From assembly GCF_019059575.1 (NCBI RefSeq), contig NW_024881627.1, forward strand, positions 620,001-684,000: DNA of 64,000 nt. The letters run 5' to 3'. This document shows positions 1-10,839 of the stretch, in pieces. Position numbers and translations under genes: made by a program. The DNA comes from Amphibalanus amphitrite (lineage: Eukaryota; Arthropoda; Thecostraca; Balanomorpha; Balanidae). Position 1 is the first letter of the stretch, and every line of letters begins with the position of its first letter. The notes beneath the pieces were generated by a model, which was given only the letters and a program-made list of their open reading frames with translations, ran no database searches and was not told the origin of the DNA.

Positions 1-1597
1 TGCAGTCGGCGGGACCGATTCAAAATTGAGTCGTTGCTACTAAAATAGCAGCATATGGCCTCAGATGATGAACAGGAAAAATAGTTGCGTAAATTTAGAC
101 ATAAACCACCCCCAAACCATGAATATCTTTTGAAGGCACTATAGATGACCATTAACTAACTAGATGTGATGAAGATCAAATGTAAGGAATACGCTCATTT
201 TACAAAATTACATGCAAGTACCAAAAAGTGATGTAAGTACTTATTCAACGGTCATTTTCAGCGCTCCCCGCTAACGTGACTTCAAGTTGAGATATTTGCG
301 GCAAGGTACCGCATTGAGCAAAATGGTTTTAATTTACATTATAACTTGTTGTGTTTTGTCAGAAAATGATCCTAACTCAGATTTTGTGGAAAAAGGTCAT
401 TATCTCCCTTTAACGTCAATTGAGTGCTATCTATAAATAAGTGGCATACTTGGTGCGAAGGTTTGCAGAATTCGTGGTAATCATTCATCATAAAACATAC
501 GACCGATTTTGCCATTTTGTGCCCACGATTCAACGGTGACATCACTCACCACGGGCGTCTTGACGGCTCTAAAGACTCCAGTTTCACAAACATCAGCTGA
601 GGAAAGATACTCTCCGCATGCTGCGATCAGTGCAGAATGGAGTGACGCCAGCAGGGGTGCCGGGCGACGCGTCGTCGGGCCCTTTTTGTCCGCGACCGGC
701 GTCATGTCAGACTGCAGTTCACGCGGCGTCGGCGGGCCGGAGGCTGCGGCACACAGCCTGCCTGCATCGCTAATGTTTCGCTCTCCGATCGGACAGTCGG
801 CCGTGGCGCCGCAATTGATGAGATTCCATCGGCGCTACTGTGCGGCGACCACCCGGCCGGCCGTGCGGCTCCGACCGCCGGGCAGGGCGCCGGCTACCCT
901 GCTCAACATTCCGGGCAGCGACCGGCGCGGGCGACTATAACGGGCGACATGCACTCCGGCCAAGGGGTACAGGGACTGGTCGGTGTCTTTGCGCATGGCC
1001 ATTTCCATCGATCATTTTCAGGGGTCTTAGTGACTGATCCGGGCATTTGCTTATGGATATTAATCCCTCTTGCCGTGTCGTTTCTAGAGGGGTTTTGGCC
1101 CCATCCCACCCAATGGCCACCGCCCGTCGCGCTCTGCCGTTATTCCGCCCAGGGGCTGACCGAGGGCCGGGTCTGTGGCGTCCATCAGGCCGTGTCATCG
1201 CCCAGTCATTGCCGGCACTCGGTGTCACTGCGGTCCACCTCATCAGGCGGCTCCTTTTTGCCGCCCGCGGCTGTCAGACAGTCTATCGTTGCGCTCCTTC
1301 AACGTCTAATTACTGGGCCAGTTTTTATTGGCGCTCTGGCATGACTGGGTGATACGCATCTAGCATTGGTGTATGCTTTTACAGATGATTTGACATGCGT
1401 GGTACGTTTGTTTTTGGTCACATTCCTTGAGGGTTATTGATCCTGTGGGGAATGTCATTAGTAGCTTTCACGATTGGTTGACACTTTAATCAAAATGCTA
1501 CTGTGATTAAGCTGAGCATAGTTTTGTGACGCTTATTGTGACTCAGAAGTCCTGTGTGCTTATTTAATCCTCCCTTCATATCAAGTTGCATGGAGTT
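1..1597. other. Noncoding DNA, no gene seen
   Basis: The first ~500 bases are AT-rich and show no gene, RNA or clear repeat. From about 640 to 1300 the DNA is GC- and CpG-rich. Its open frames run on several strands at once, have no recognisable domain and are explained by base composition. It may be a regulatory island, but nothing in the sequence proves that. Confidence 0.5.
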
Positions 1598-1727
1598 GTT
1601 TTGGGTGCAATGTTCCGCTCTTCTCGCTCATATCTGCTACCGCACTGGAAATATCCTCCTTGGTTTTGAGTGCAATGTTCCGCTCTTTTCGCTCATATCT
1701 GCCATCGCACTGGAAATATCCTCCTTG
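1598..1727. repeat. 65-bp tandem duplication (two copies)
   Basis: A segment beginning TGCAATGTTCCGCTC at 1606 recurs at 1671 in direct orientation with few changes. Both copies run through GCACTGGAAATATCCTCCTT. The period is 65 bp, so any frame through it shifts between copies. It is a simple local duplication with no known function. Confidence 0.85.
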
Positions 1728-1739
1728 TGCTATTTTATC

Positions 1740-4700
1740 CCACATCCCCCTGAAATGGAAAGTCCGCGGTGGTATGCTGTATACGGTCGGGGCGGAGGGG
1801 AGTACCATTGGTGGTCGGCGGCTGCAGCAGAGCTAGTAACCACGGCTGCGGTCGGGAAACCTCGGCCGGTTCCGTCACCACGACCGGTCGGGCCGCACAG
1901 TACCCTGAACCGAGGGAGACCCTGCCGACCGCGGCCCCAGACTCGGGCGGAAGAGGGTCCAACGCCCCCGGGACAGCCCCGGTGTGTGTGACTGGCGAGA
2001 GAGGGAAGCTGCACTGATATCGATTCTGGTGCACTGTGAGTGTGCAGCCCTCCAGGCTCCAGTCGGCCCCGCAGCGGGTCTGCCCAGATCGGGCACTGAC
2101 CAGCGACAGACTGTGTAGTGTGTACGACTGCTATATCGGGAGCGATGTGTCATCACTGTCTGTGCCCCTGACGCTGACACTTCTGGTGACTGCGACACGT
2201 ATGGTCATCGACACAGGAAGGCGAGCTGTGACTGCGGGACCAACTTCGAACTGTCGTCTTTGGATACGGATCTGCGACTGATTTGGATGCTATCAAATTG
2301 ATCTTACGCTTTTTATCTTCTTTCATTCAGCACGATCTTTTCGGCGCCGCTGTTCTGAAGATGCCGGCGTTTGTCAAATGCAAATTTCCGGAATTCGGTA
2401 CCGATGAGGCGTATCTTTAAATTAAGAGTTCAATATATTCGTTTATAGATTGTTTCCAAATAAGCCACTACAATTCTAACCTCCTGTGTAGAATTTCCTT
2501 GCGCTGCTGCTCCAAGTTCCGGGCGTCACCTGCGCTACGCAGCGCTCTATTGGACCGGCGAGGCGTCACACTCGATCACTCTCTCAGACCCGCGTGCCGG
2601 CGCCGCTCAGCCCTCCTGTCCGGTCCGCGGCGGCGGGTCACCACCCGGGGCCGACCCGCGCCGCGACCCGGGCCTGCTCTCGGCGCCCTGCGGCGGCGGG
2701 CCTTTAAACCTGGCGTCACGGGGCGCCCACCTGGCGCCGGCCGTCTTGGACGGGACCGGCGCGGCGGTGTCAAGGTGACACGGCCGCTGCCGCGTGATTT
2801 GGCCGTATTCAGGCACCGGCGGCGGCGACAGCTGCGGGCCAGTCAGCCATCGGGCGACCCGCCGGCTGCCGGCTGCCGGCTGCTCTCCTTCGGAGGACGA
2901 GCCAAGGTCATTAAAGCCCCGCAGAGCCGCGGCCCAGGTGCCCCCGCGTGCCGCGCCGACGCCTATAATGATAATAATTGTGAGCGATGCGTGTGCGCGC
3001 TGCGGTAGCTGGCGCCGAGCGCCGCCGACTGGGAGAAAGTGGTCCAGACGGCATCATCATCATCATCGGTCGACTGCCGACACTCGGACGGGGCGGAGAT
3101 ATTCGGAACAGGACGGAGACAAGGAGACACTCAGGGTGGAGACAAGGAGACGATCTGCAGACAGGCTGCAGTCTGCAGATACTAGGTGTGACGGGAGGCG
3201 GCCACCTGCCTCTTTGTGACAGCAGAGAAAGAATCTGCTACTTCATTTCATTTGGGCGCCGAAGAGGCGGCAGCTGACTTGAACAATCATCGGTTGCTGT
3301 GAACAGCATTTGATCGGTCTGCAGGATGCTGTGGGCCTGTGTTCACCGTTGCTTACTGTTCACGTTCGCTATATTCATTACTAGACTTGTTGCTTCCTAA
3401 CTTCCAATTTTGATTCCAATCCTGCCTAAGTGTCTCCTGCCCTCCAAATCGTCTGATTAGCCTATGTGTCCCGCCGTCCCTCGGTCGCCTCTCCATCTGC
3501 TCCAACTTCCAACGTCCAAGCTATCCAACGCCCCGGCAGCTTTTCCACCATGCCACTCTGTTCCTCCACAGCCCCACCGTCCACCACACCCCTCTACCAC
3601 ACCCCTCTACCACTCGCCGTTCCGCCGCCCTGATGGCTACCACCCACCACTCTGCAGGCTGGCCTCCCCCTGCCACCCGCCCCGCCTGACCGCCCGGCGC
3701 GGCGGGTCCACCGCCGTGCACCGGTGCGCTGCGATCGAGTAAACAGCATTCTGGTGCAGATTAGCGAGCTGAGCCGCGCCCGTGCCGCGCCTCCGAGAGG
3801 TGTCAGACGCTCCTCGGCTGGTGGTGGGGCACGGGGCGCGGGGCCGGCCGGTAGTGGGGTGAGATACCGATGGACGGGTCACAGGGGATTACATACATGT
3901 CGAGATCACTGTCTGGCCCAGAAAATTCCGGAACGGGTCACGTGGCTTGCAACGGTACAGTGTGGAGCGGTATATGGGTATCCGGTGCAGTTACACTTAC
4001 AAGGCTGTCAGTGCTGTTTGAATCAATAGTTCTGGAATGAGGAATCGACTCATTTTGTGTTTGCTCTGAATGAATCGAATCCATTTTTGGATGAGGTTTG
4101 CTGCTTATCTATGACATAGAGGCATGCGATTGAATTGATGTACTTACATACTTATCTTAAAGACATTGAATATTGCAATTTTACCATCATGTAGTCCTTC
4201 GACTACCAGATATTGCCCCACCGGACGGCTGGGCTAAGCACTAAGCAGTCGAAATGCGTGCACAGAGGCGCGTGTCAGCTCCGGTCGGCAGGACACCCTG
4301 AGCAGCCAGCGGGTCCTCAGGACCGGTCGGCAGCAGGACGGGGGACCGGCAGCTGGACTACTGTCCCGTCCCGTCCCGTGCCGTGCCGTCCGTCTCGGGA
4401 GCTGCTGATTAGGCCGCCGTCACATTCAGCCGGGCCGGGTGTGAGCGACATTTACTGCCGCCGTCTGTCCGTCCGTCTGTCTGTCCGTCTGTGTGCGCCG
4501 GTCCGGTCCCGGGGTAGGTATGAATTATACCGACTGAGCGGCGCCGGGCCGCCGGGGATGAGCTCGCCTCATTGTGAGGACACACTGCGGTGACCGGCCG
4601 CGGGGACGAGACCCGATTGGAAGCGCTTCTCACACCCGACGGCCGTGTGATTAGGTGTGTTCTGCGGTCAGAAAAGGCGCTTACCGCACCGAGCGCCGTG

Positions 4701-5318
4701 AGACAGCTATTGTAGGCAGAGTCTTTGAAGAGGTTATCAGTGGTAGTTAGTGAATATAATTCGCGGGCATCCTGAAGCCGGAATGTTTTCGTATCGTATT
4801 CATAACCCATTCATAGCAGTATTCATGATGGCGAGGTGGCATTGATGTCAGTGAAGTGCCCGAATCGGTCTGATATCTGTGAAGCAGCCTCAAGTTGTGA
4901 TTATTGTCGATTTCTGCATAATTTTTATTTATATCTTCTGATAATCAATGTCTCCCTTTAAATATGCCGCGCCTCAGGGGTGAATGGAAATGCCTTAACA
5001 CTGCGCCAAAAGATCCCTGCACCTCATATTCTTTAGGTTCCTTTGGAGGTCTAAAGGAAAGCAGCTTCACGAATCCAAAAGACCCTGATGTAGGGAGAAA
5101 AATGGATGAAACCAAGCGCTGGTAGGGGAAAGGTAAAGGGAGGTTCTCTTTTTTATACGAATCGTACATGTATAGTCGTCAAGGAAAGTAAGTAAGTATA
5201 AGGCGCGGGCGGCGGGACACAATAAAAGCACACACACTGTTTGCGTTGGTGTTTGAGCTGGTGTGCATCAGCTCGCCGATTGTGACTGTACTGCCCGTGT
5301 TGGCCGTTGGTTTGGTAT
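1740..5318. other. Noncoding GC islands between AT-rich stretches
   Basis: GC/CpG-rich blocks lie at about 1780-2270, 2500-3000, 3560-3880 and 4230-4640, separated by AT-rich DNA. A short CAT microsatellite sits near 3052-3067 and a doubled CACCCCTCTACCA-type repeat near 3585-3615. A TCNGT/CCGTCTGT-type simple repeat lies near 4460-4490. All long frames overlap on both strands and look like low-complexity Arg/Pro/Gly/Ala shadows. No exon, tRNA or transposase was recognised. Confidence 0.45.
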
Positions 5319-5398
5319 CAGTCCGCCGTCTGTAGCAGCAGTCCGCCGTCTGTAGCATCAGTCCGCCGTCCGTAGCATCAGTCCGCCGTCTGTGCTGC
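5319..5398. repeat. 20-bp minisatellite, four copies
   Basis: Four adjacent copies of CAGTCCGCCGTCTGTAGCAT occur, with one or two changes each and the last most diverged. Because 20 is not a multiple of three, a reading frame crossing the array does not encode a regular peptide repeat. This argues that the minus-strand frame over it is spurious. Confidence 0.9.
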
Positions 5399-5909
5399 TG
5401 GTGCACCTGACGTCGCCGCGCACCTGCCGCCGGACCGACCACCGACCACCTGACATCATTACACCCTGACGAATGTATCTCTGCCATCATCTCAGCGCGG
5501 CGCTGCCCGGCGGCATGGCCCGCGCGGCGGCCGTTGGAGCCGCGCTCTGTGAGTCCACATACCTCATACAGCAGACGGTCCTCTCCGCCTGAGACCTGCA
5601 GCGGCCACCTGACCGTCTCCCGGGGCGGGTGCCCCTCCCCTCCCCTCTCCGACTCTCCCCACCGCCGTCCAAATCTCGCGGAATGCACGACCGTTGGAGC
5701 TGGTGGCTGGCCAGACGCGCCGCGGCCGCCGCCGGCTCGCACCGCCCGCCCCCGCCCCCGCCCGCGCTCCAGACGGACGGACGGACGGACGGCCGCCCCG
5801 GAGAGGGGGAGGGGCAGCGGTCGACCCCCCAGCGGGTCAGGTGGCCGCGACCTCCCTGCCATACCGGGAACGGAGTACGGACGGCGACAACCCGAGACCA
5901 CGGATCACC
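5399..5909. other. GC-rich noncoding island
   Basis: CpG-dense sequence with GACGGACG-type simple repeats near 5775-5790. Frames on both strands translate to Pro/Arg/Gly-rich peptides with no recognisable domain. No gene is called. It ends at the TTA target of the Harbinger-like element. Confidence 0.45.
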
Positions 5910-5912
5910 TTA

Positions 5913-7150
5913 AGGCCGTGTTACACTGCCGAATTTTGGTCACGACCCTGTCGCCGAATCACGTCGTGTAGGAAATCGGCGAACAGTTCAACGACAGAGG
6001 CGAACAGTTCGCCGACAGAGCCCGATTTGCAGAAAACGGGTGGGGGGCCCCCTAATCGTGCGCGGGTCAAAGCTGATCCATGATTCGGCGAACATCGCGA
6101 ATGAATGGCGAATCTGTTGCGAATAGTCGGCGATACCTTGGCAACAAGTCGGCGCACGCAGCGACATGTCGGCGGCGACTCGGCAACTGTTTGGCGATCA
6201 TGTTCGTTTATTATAAGTTCGGCGAACGGCCACGAAATTTTCATTTTTCATGAAATATTCGTGGTGGTCGTGGCGAACCGTAAAAGTCGCGCGGTGGACA
6301 CCGACTGGTCTGCGAAATGCCAAGACATTGGAGGAAAGATCCCGAATCGGTCCGCGACATAGGATGACTTGCATATTCGTGCACATTCGTGTACCAAAAT
6401 CAGTTGGGGAAACTACGAGGCAAACGTCAAAAAATGGATTGGTCAATAAATGGACTTTTGATGACCATATATGGGCATAAATGCAGCCCCCGCTACTAAG
6501 GGTGAAAAACGGTATAACAAGCCGGTACTTGCGGTATCGCGTCCACTTATTGGAGAGAAAAGACTTCCATTTTTCACTAGGAATTGGTGTGATTTGATTA
6601 AATTCGGCGAATTGACTCGAAAATGACGATAGGAAAACGGCTTTTCTGCAGGTTCTGGGCGTCGCAATCAGCTGGCCATTCAATAAATGGATTGGTTTTA
6701 TGAAAGAAAATTGTTTAAAGATTTAATTTAATTACAATAAACAAAAATATTTAATTCTAAAATAATAACTTAACTACAATTAGAAAAACCATAAACAAAA
6801 TAATAAAAATAATGACATTTTTAAACCACGCTACTGCTTACATTTTTTGGCGCGTCTGTTTCAATCCGCCATATTTGCCAATCACGGTTTGACCTTGCGT
6901 TGTAACTCTGCGATTTAGAGCCGCCAGTTAATTATGCACCGGGTGAGTGTAGGCCTTGTGTGGTTAAAAAACATTCTTATGCCTTATTTTTTCATTTGAA
7001 TGCTAAAATTCATTGAAAAGATGAAGTTGTCTGATTTTATGACCATATATGGTCATCGCCCCGCCCACTCCAGCCGCTGATTGGCTAATCCAATTTTTGT
7101 TTGGCTCCTCGTAGTTTCCCCAACTGAAATTCGGCAGTGTAACAAGGGCT
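5913..7150. mobile_element. PIF/Harbinger-like nonautonomous element (1.24 kb)
   Basis: The left end reads AGGCCGTGTTACACTGCCG. The right end, reverse-complemented, reads AGCCCTTGTTACACTGCCG, and both continue into AATTT. The 3-bp sequence TTA flanks it at 5910-5912 and 7151-7153, as expected for the PIF/Harbinger superfamily (TWA targets). Inside, 6398-6480 and 7030-7133 form a second, subterminal inverted repeat holding GGGGAAACTACGAGG and CCATATATGG/GACCATATATGG. The left interior repeats CGGCGAACAGTTC. No transposase frame is present, so it would depend on an enzyme supplied in trans. The superfamily call rests on ends and target size only. Confidence 0.72.
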
Positions 7151-7153
7151 TTA

Positions 7154-8859
7154 TGTGATCCGTGCCGAGACCGTACCGAGAGGCCGAGACGGCGGCTCAT
7201 CAGTCCAGGCGGGGACGGAGAGGCGGGGACGGCCGCCACCGCCACCGACCACCGACCGTTGGCACGTGCGCGTGGGTGGCGCCGGCTGCCGGGCGGGGCG
7301 GGGGAGGGGGAGAGAGCACTCAGTCTGAGGACAACAGGCGCCGCCGAGCGCCGGGTGACGGGATCAGTGGGACCGGTCAGCGCCGGGGCGGGGCGCGCTG
7401 CCACCGGCGCGTCAAATGAACCCCTGTGTACGGAGGGGGTCGGGCAGGACCGTTGGACCGGGAGCTGAAGCGTGAACAGGGGTATCGCGCCACGTGGTGC
7501 GACAGATCCGAACGGCGCTCGTTAGGCCGCGAGGACGCAGTGTGAAGTGATGACATCTGCTGGAGACCGTTAGGACGCGCATAGTTAGCGATCTGCGAGC
7601 CCAGCCGAATGGTTCGGATGGACTTTGAAGATAGCCTGTTGTCACCTTTCGGTCTTTCAGTGTATGTATGTATTATGCAATACATGCAAGAATAACGTAA
7701 AACATTTTTTTAGCAAACGCTTGGATTTTCATACAAAATATAACGTTTATCTGTATTACATTTGGCATTGGTCTGTTCTCGTGCTCTGCTTACTGAAATT
7801 AAGATACGCCTGCTCAAATATTTGAATTCCGCTAGCAAGTAAGGTCATTGGAAAATATTTTCCGTCATGACGTCTGTATTTGGTAACACTACCCAAGGCA
7901 CGGGCTGATATACGCTGCCTGAGTCGACCCACGGTTGACCTCTCATGTGACATCACGGCGCGCACAGAGGCGGTGCCCCTGCTGAGCACCGGTGACATTT
8001 GGCCGCCCCCGAGCCCCGGGTGTCCGTCACAGACGCCCAGTACCGTTACGGGGTGACGGTTCAGCTGCGGCGGGCCGGCCCGCTCCCCGGGGGTCACATC
8101 GCCGACCGTGCCCCTCGGCCGGTCACCGGATAAGTTTCCGAGCTCGACGAGGAAGACACACGAATCCTGTGACACTGCTGACGGTCACTCTCCGTAAAGT
8201 GACGTGTCGTGATTGTCACCGTGACGCGCCGGCGCCGTGACGGTTACGACACAGCCAGTTTGTCACGTGACGTATCCGTGACGTCAGTGCGGGACCCGTG
8301 CTGTTTTGCAGGTGGACTGTGACTGAGGGCTGGTACTTACACGGCCGAGTTCAGCTGCACATAGAGAAGGCGCCGGGACGATCAGGCTCACGGTTCCCGG
8401 CTGCTAAACAAATGACGTGAGTTCGATTGAATTTGGCTCGTCCGTGAATCCGCCCGCAGATGTTTGGACGAGCGGGGGCAGCTTTAAGTCTTTTAACTTG
8501 AAGTACAGCATTGCGCCCTTGAGATGCTGCACGAAGGTTACTATATAGGTAAATGCGACGACTTGCAGAGAAAGGATATCTTGCTTTCAGATGAGGACAT
8601 TTGAACGTTTTATTCCAGTTCATAGCTCAGCTGCAGCCAAGCATGGCCATTCACCTAATTTCAAATTAATGAGGATTCTGTTCATGGACGTTGGTGATTG
8701 TGCGCCTTCTTTGGGAGGTCCGAGGTATGAACCGTCTTTTTTTCAGCCACCTTTTCTTCTCTCTGGTCTCTCGGACTTGGTGTAACCCTACACAGGTTTC
8801 GGCGGTCGTAAGCCGTCGGAGACTCGCTCGCTCACGCAAATCACGTTTGTCCGCGGATC
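7154..8859. other. Noncoding DNA upstream of the Hes gene
   Basis: GC islands lie at about 7160-7460 and 7960-8310; the rest is AT-richer. Near 8262-8285 the motifs CACGTG and TGACGTCA fall within about 25 bp. No exon was recognised. Its position 0.3-2 kb upstream of the only gene makes distal promoter or enhancer function plausible, by inference only. Confidence 0.4.
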
Positions 8860-9147
8860 TGCGCGCTGTAAAAACCGCGTCGGTCAGGCGGCCAGTCGGG
8901 CGCGGGCCGCGGGCAGCGCGCGCGCGCCGCTCCGGCCGGCTTCCGGCGGTGGGCCGGGCGCGCGCCCGTGACGTCACAGGGCCGCGCCGGCGGGGAGCGG
9001 GGTAGGTGGCGCGCCCGGCCGGCTGACGGGGCGTGGGACGGGCGCGCGCCACTGCCGACCAGTCGCGTGCTGGCGACGGCGGCGGGCGGACGCGAGATTT
9101 GGGAGTGCGTGGAGCTGGTCGGTCAGCGGAGACAAACAGACGCCAAA
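8860..9147 (+). promoter_or_regulatory. CpG-island promoter/5' leader of the Hes gene
   Basis: This block is extremely G+C- and CpG-rich (many CGCG and GGCCGG strings) and ends at the Hes start codon. No TATA box was seen in a suitable place, which fits an island-type promoter. The transcription start cannot be placed from sequence alone. No in-frame ATG lies between about 8968 and the chosen start, and no pair of Su(H)/CSL sites (CGTGGGAA type) was seen. Confidence 0.55.
8969..8976. promoter_or_regulatory. Full palindromic CRE (TGACGTCA)
   Basis: A perfect 8-bp CREB/ATF consensus, TGACGTCA, lies 172 bp before the Hes start codon inside the CpG island. Full CREs close to start sites in CpG islands are the typical arrangement of CREB-responsive promoters, and vertebrate HES1 is reported as a CREB target. 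Function here is inferred. Confidence 0.6.
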
Positions 9148-10556
9148 ATGCCGAGCGATGAGAAGGCATCAGAGCATAGACGGGTGAGTTCAGGTGTTCC
9201 TTACTAATTGGTGCCGGATATTAATTTGTTTGTGGGATTGCGTCCCAGAAGTTAAGAAGAATGTTTATGAAAATCGGTTTATTGTATTTTTGTGACGGAA
9301 TCGCTTTTTTATAAGTGTTAGCAACGGACTCTATGACAGTCATGTTTTGACTTGCTACTCTATCGCTTATCTGGAGAGCCAGGGTAGGGACCACAGCTGT
9401 CTTCGCTCATTCATTTGAGTTGCCTAGTTGTATTGCGATCACTCCCTCTAAATATTTTCGGGTTAAATGTTTGTAGCAAACTGGCGCTTTTGTGTTTCAA
9501 TTTCATTTTAGCTGAAGCTTAATTTATTGTTAGGAAGTGGTGCTTTTAATTAACATTAATTAGTACCTAATAAGGATAGGCGTTCAATTAAAATAGGTAC
9601 TACAATTGATGGGTAACGCACAATTAACTATGGGATTTGAAATTATCTTCATAAACAATGCTTGTTGAAGAAGCTCCTACAATACCATGATGACTGAAAC
9701 ACTTATGTTTTTGAACTTCTTATATTATATTTAGCCGAGACCCTGACGTTGCCCCGTTCTTCTTTCTCAGATCAACAAGCCGATCATGGAGAAGCGGCGG
9801 CGGGCGCGCATCAACGATAGCCTGTCGCAGCTGAAGAGCCTGGTGCTGGAGGGTCTGAAGAAGGACCCGGCGCGTCACTCCAAGCTCGAGAAGGCCGACA
9901 TTCTGGAGATGGCCGTCAAGCACCTGCGCTCGCTGCAGGCGCGGCCGGAGCGAGCCGCCGCCCGCTACCGGGAGGGCTACGTCGAGTGCCGCCGCGAGGT
10001 GGCCGCCTACCTGAGCCGAGACGCCGGTCTCGACAGCGGCCTCCGGCAGCGACTGCTCAGCCACCTTGGCGCGGCCGGCGGCGGCGCGGTGGACGGCGGG
10101 ACCGGGGACGCCGCGCCGGCGCTGTCCCCCGTGCCCGCCATCAGCGCCGGTCTGGGCAGTCTGCAGCTGCTGCCGGCCACCCTGCCCGGCGGCCAGATCG
10201 CCTTCCTGCTGCCCGGAGCGCTGCCCGGCACAGTGACGGAGATGGTGACCTCTCCGACCGCGGCCGCCGAGCAGCCCCCGCCGGTCCCGGCGCCGCAGGC
10301 CGGCCAGCGCTCCCTCTCCGTCTGTACGGAGCCGGCCGCGGCCAGCGTGGGCGGCTCGGAGGCCTCCTCTTGCAGCGTCGGCTCGGCCAGCCCGGCGCCC
10401 TCCTGGGACCCGGCCGAGACGCGCTGTTCGCCCAGCCCCTGCTCGTCGGAGCGGTCGTTCGGCTCGTGCGCCGGCCGTGCCGACAGCCCGCAGCCGCTCG
10501 ACCTGGTGGCGCACAACCGTCACCATGACGAGGAGGCCCACTGGAGGCCCTGGTGA
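9148..10556 (+). CDS. hes: Hes/Hairy-family bHLH-Orange repressor, join(9148..9183, 9771..10556)
   Basis: Nuclear DNA-binding repressor of the Hes/Hairy/Deadpan class, usually a Notch-pathway effector in neural and segmental patterning. Exon 1 gives 12 residues ([12 protein letters not shown]) and ends at GTGAGT. Exon 2 begins after TTCTTTCTCAG in phase 0, for 273 residues in all. Residues 13-68 form the bHLH. The basic region reads [15 protein letters not shown] and has the family-specific proline (P16); helix 2 reads [15 protein letters not shown]. Residues 78-111 are the Orange domain (YREGYVEC...LRQRLLSHL). The tail is Pro/Ala/Ser-rich and ends in HWRPW plus stop, the Groucho/TLE-recruiting tetrapeptide. 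The start ATG has A at -3. The ASEHRR-type leader resembles Hes1/Hes4-type proteins, while KKDPARH recalls Deadpan, so orthology is open. Only one intron is present and the bHLH is uninterrupted. Confidence 0.95.
9184..9770 (+). other. Intron of the Hes gene (587 bp)
   Basis: The donor GTGAGT directly follows codon 12, and the acceptor is a pyrimidine tract ending TTCTTTCTCAG. The intron is in phase 0. It is AT-rich, in sharp contrast to the exons (exon 2 is strongly GC-rich), which sharpens both boundaries. No other exon or RNA gene was recognised inside. Confidence 0.9.
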
Positions 10557-10659
10557 GCCGAGCGGGCTCCCACAGGAGGTCAGGTCCCACTGGTCTCTGA
10601 CCTGCCGTGTCGGTCGGGCGGCATCCAGCCGACCTGTACCGCCCCACCTGAGACTGCGC

Positions 10660-10665
10660 TGTGAT
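10660..10665 (+). promoter_or_regulatory. K box (TGTGAT) in the likely 3' UTR
   Basis: TGTGAT in the context CTGTGATA lies 104 bases after the Hes stop codon. K boxes in 3' UTRs of Drosophila E(spl)-complex genes match the seed of miR-2/miR-13-family microRNAs and lower expression. A hexamer alone is weak evidence, but the gene family and position fit. Confidence 0.4.
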
Positions 10666-10833
10666 ATCTGCCGCGAGCGATAGTAGCCGAGTGAGAGAGC
10701 GGGGCATTTAGGGGTCTCTTCCGTCCGCTGTCCTTTTGTACGCGTGTGTCGGTAGGTGCGCTGTCTGCGCGCGGGCGGTGCTCCTGCGCCCGTGATAGCG
10801 CCCACATTCCGTTGTGCCACAGGACCAGTGCTG

Positions 10834-10839
10834 TGTGAT
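10834..10839 (+). promoter_or_regulatory. Second K box (TGTGAT)
   Basis: A second TGTGAT lies 278 bases after the Hes stop. Its flanks match the extended K-box context less well than the first. It is relevant only if the transcript extends this far, and no AATAAA was found in the first kilobase after the stop. Confidence 0.3.

Noticed and set aside
2499..3008. Long open frame in a GC island
   Set aside because: Arg/Pro/Gly-rich with competing frames on both strands and no domain; long frames are expected in GC-rich DNA because stop codons are AT-rich.
5179..5901. 240-codon minus-strand frame
   Set aside because: It crosses a 20-bp minisatellite and a GC island, with no domain, no codon pattern and no splice support.
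8860..9147. Paired Su(H)/CSL sites expected for a Notch-responsive Hes promoter
   Set aside because: No CGTGGGAA-type pair was seen in the proximal promoter; the single CATGGGAA at 12626 lies downstream and alone.
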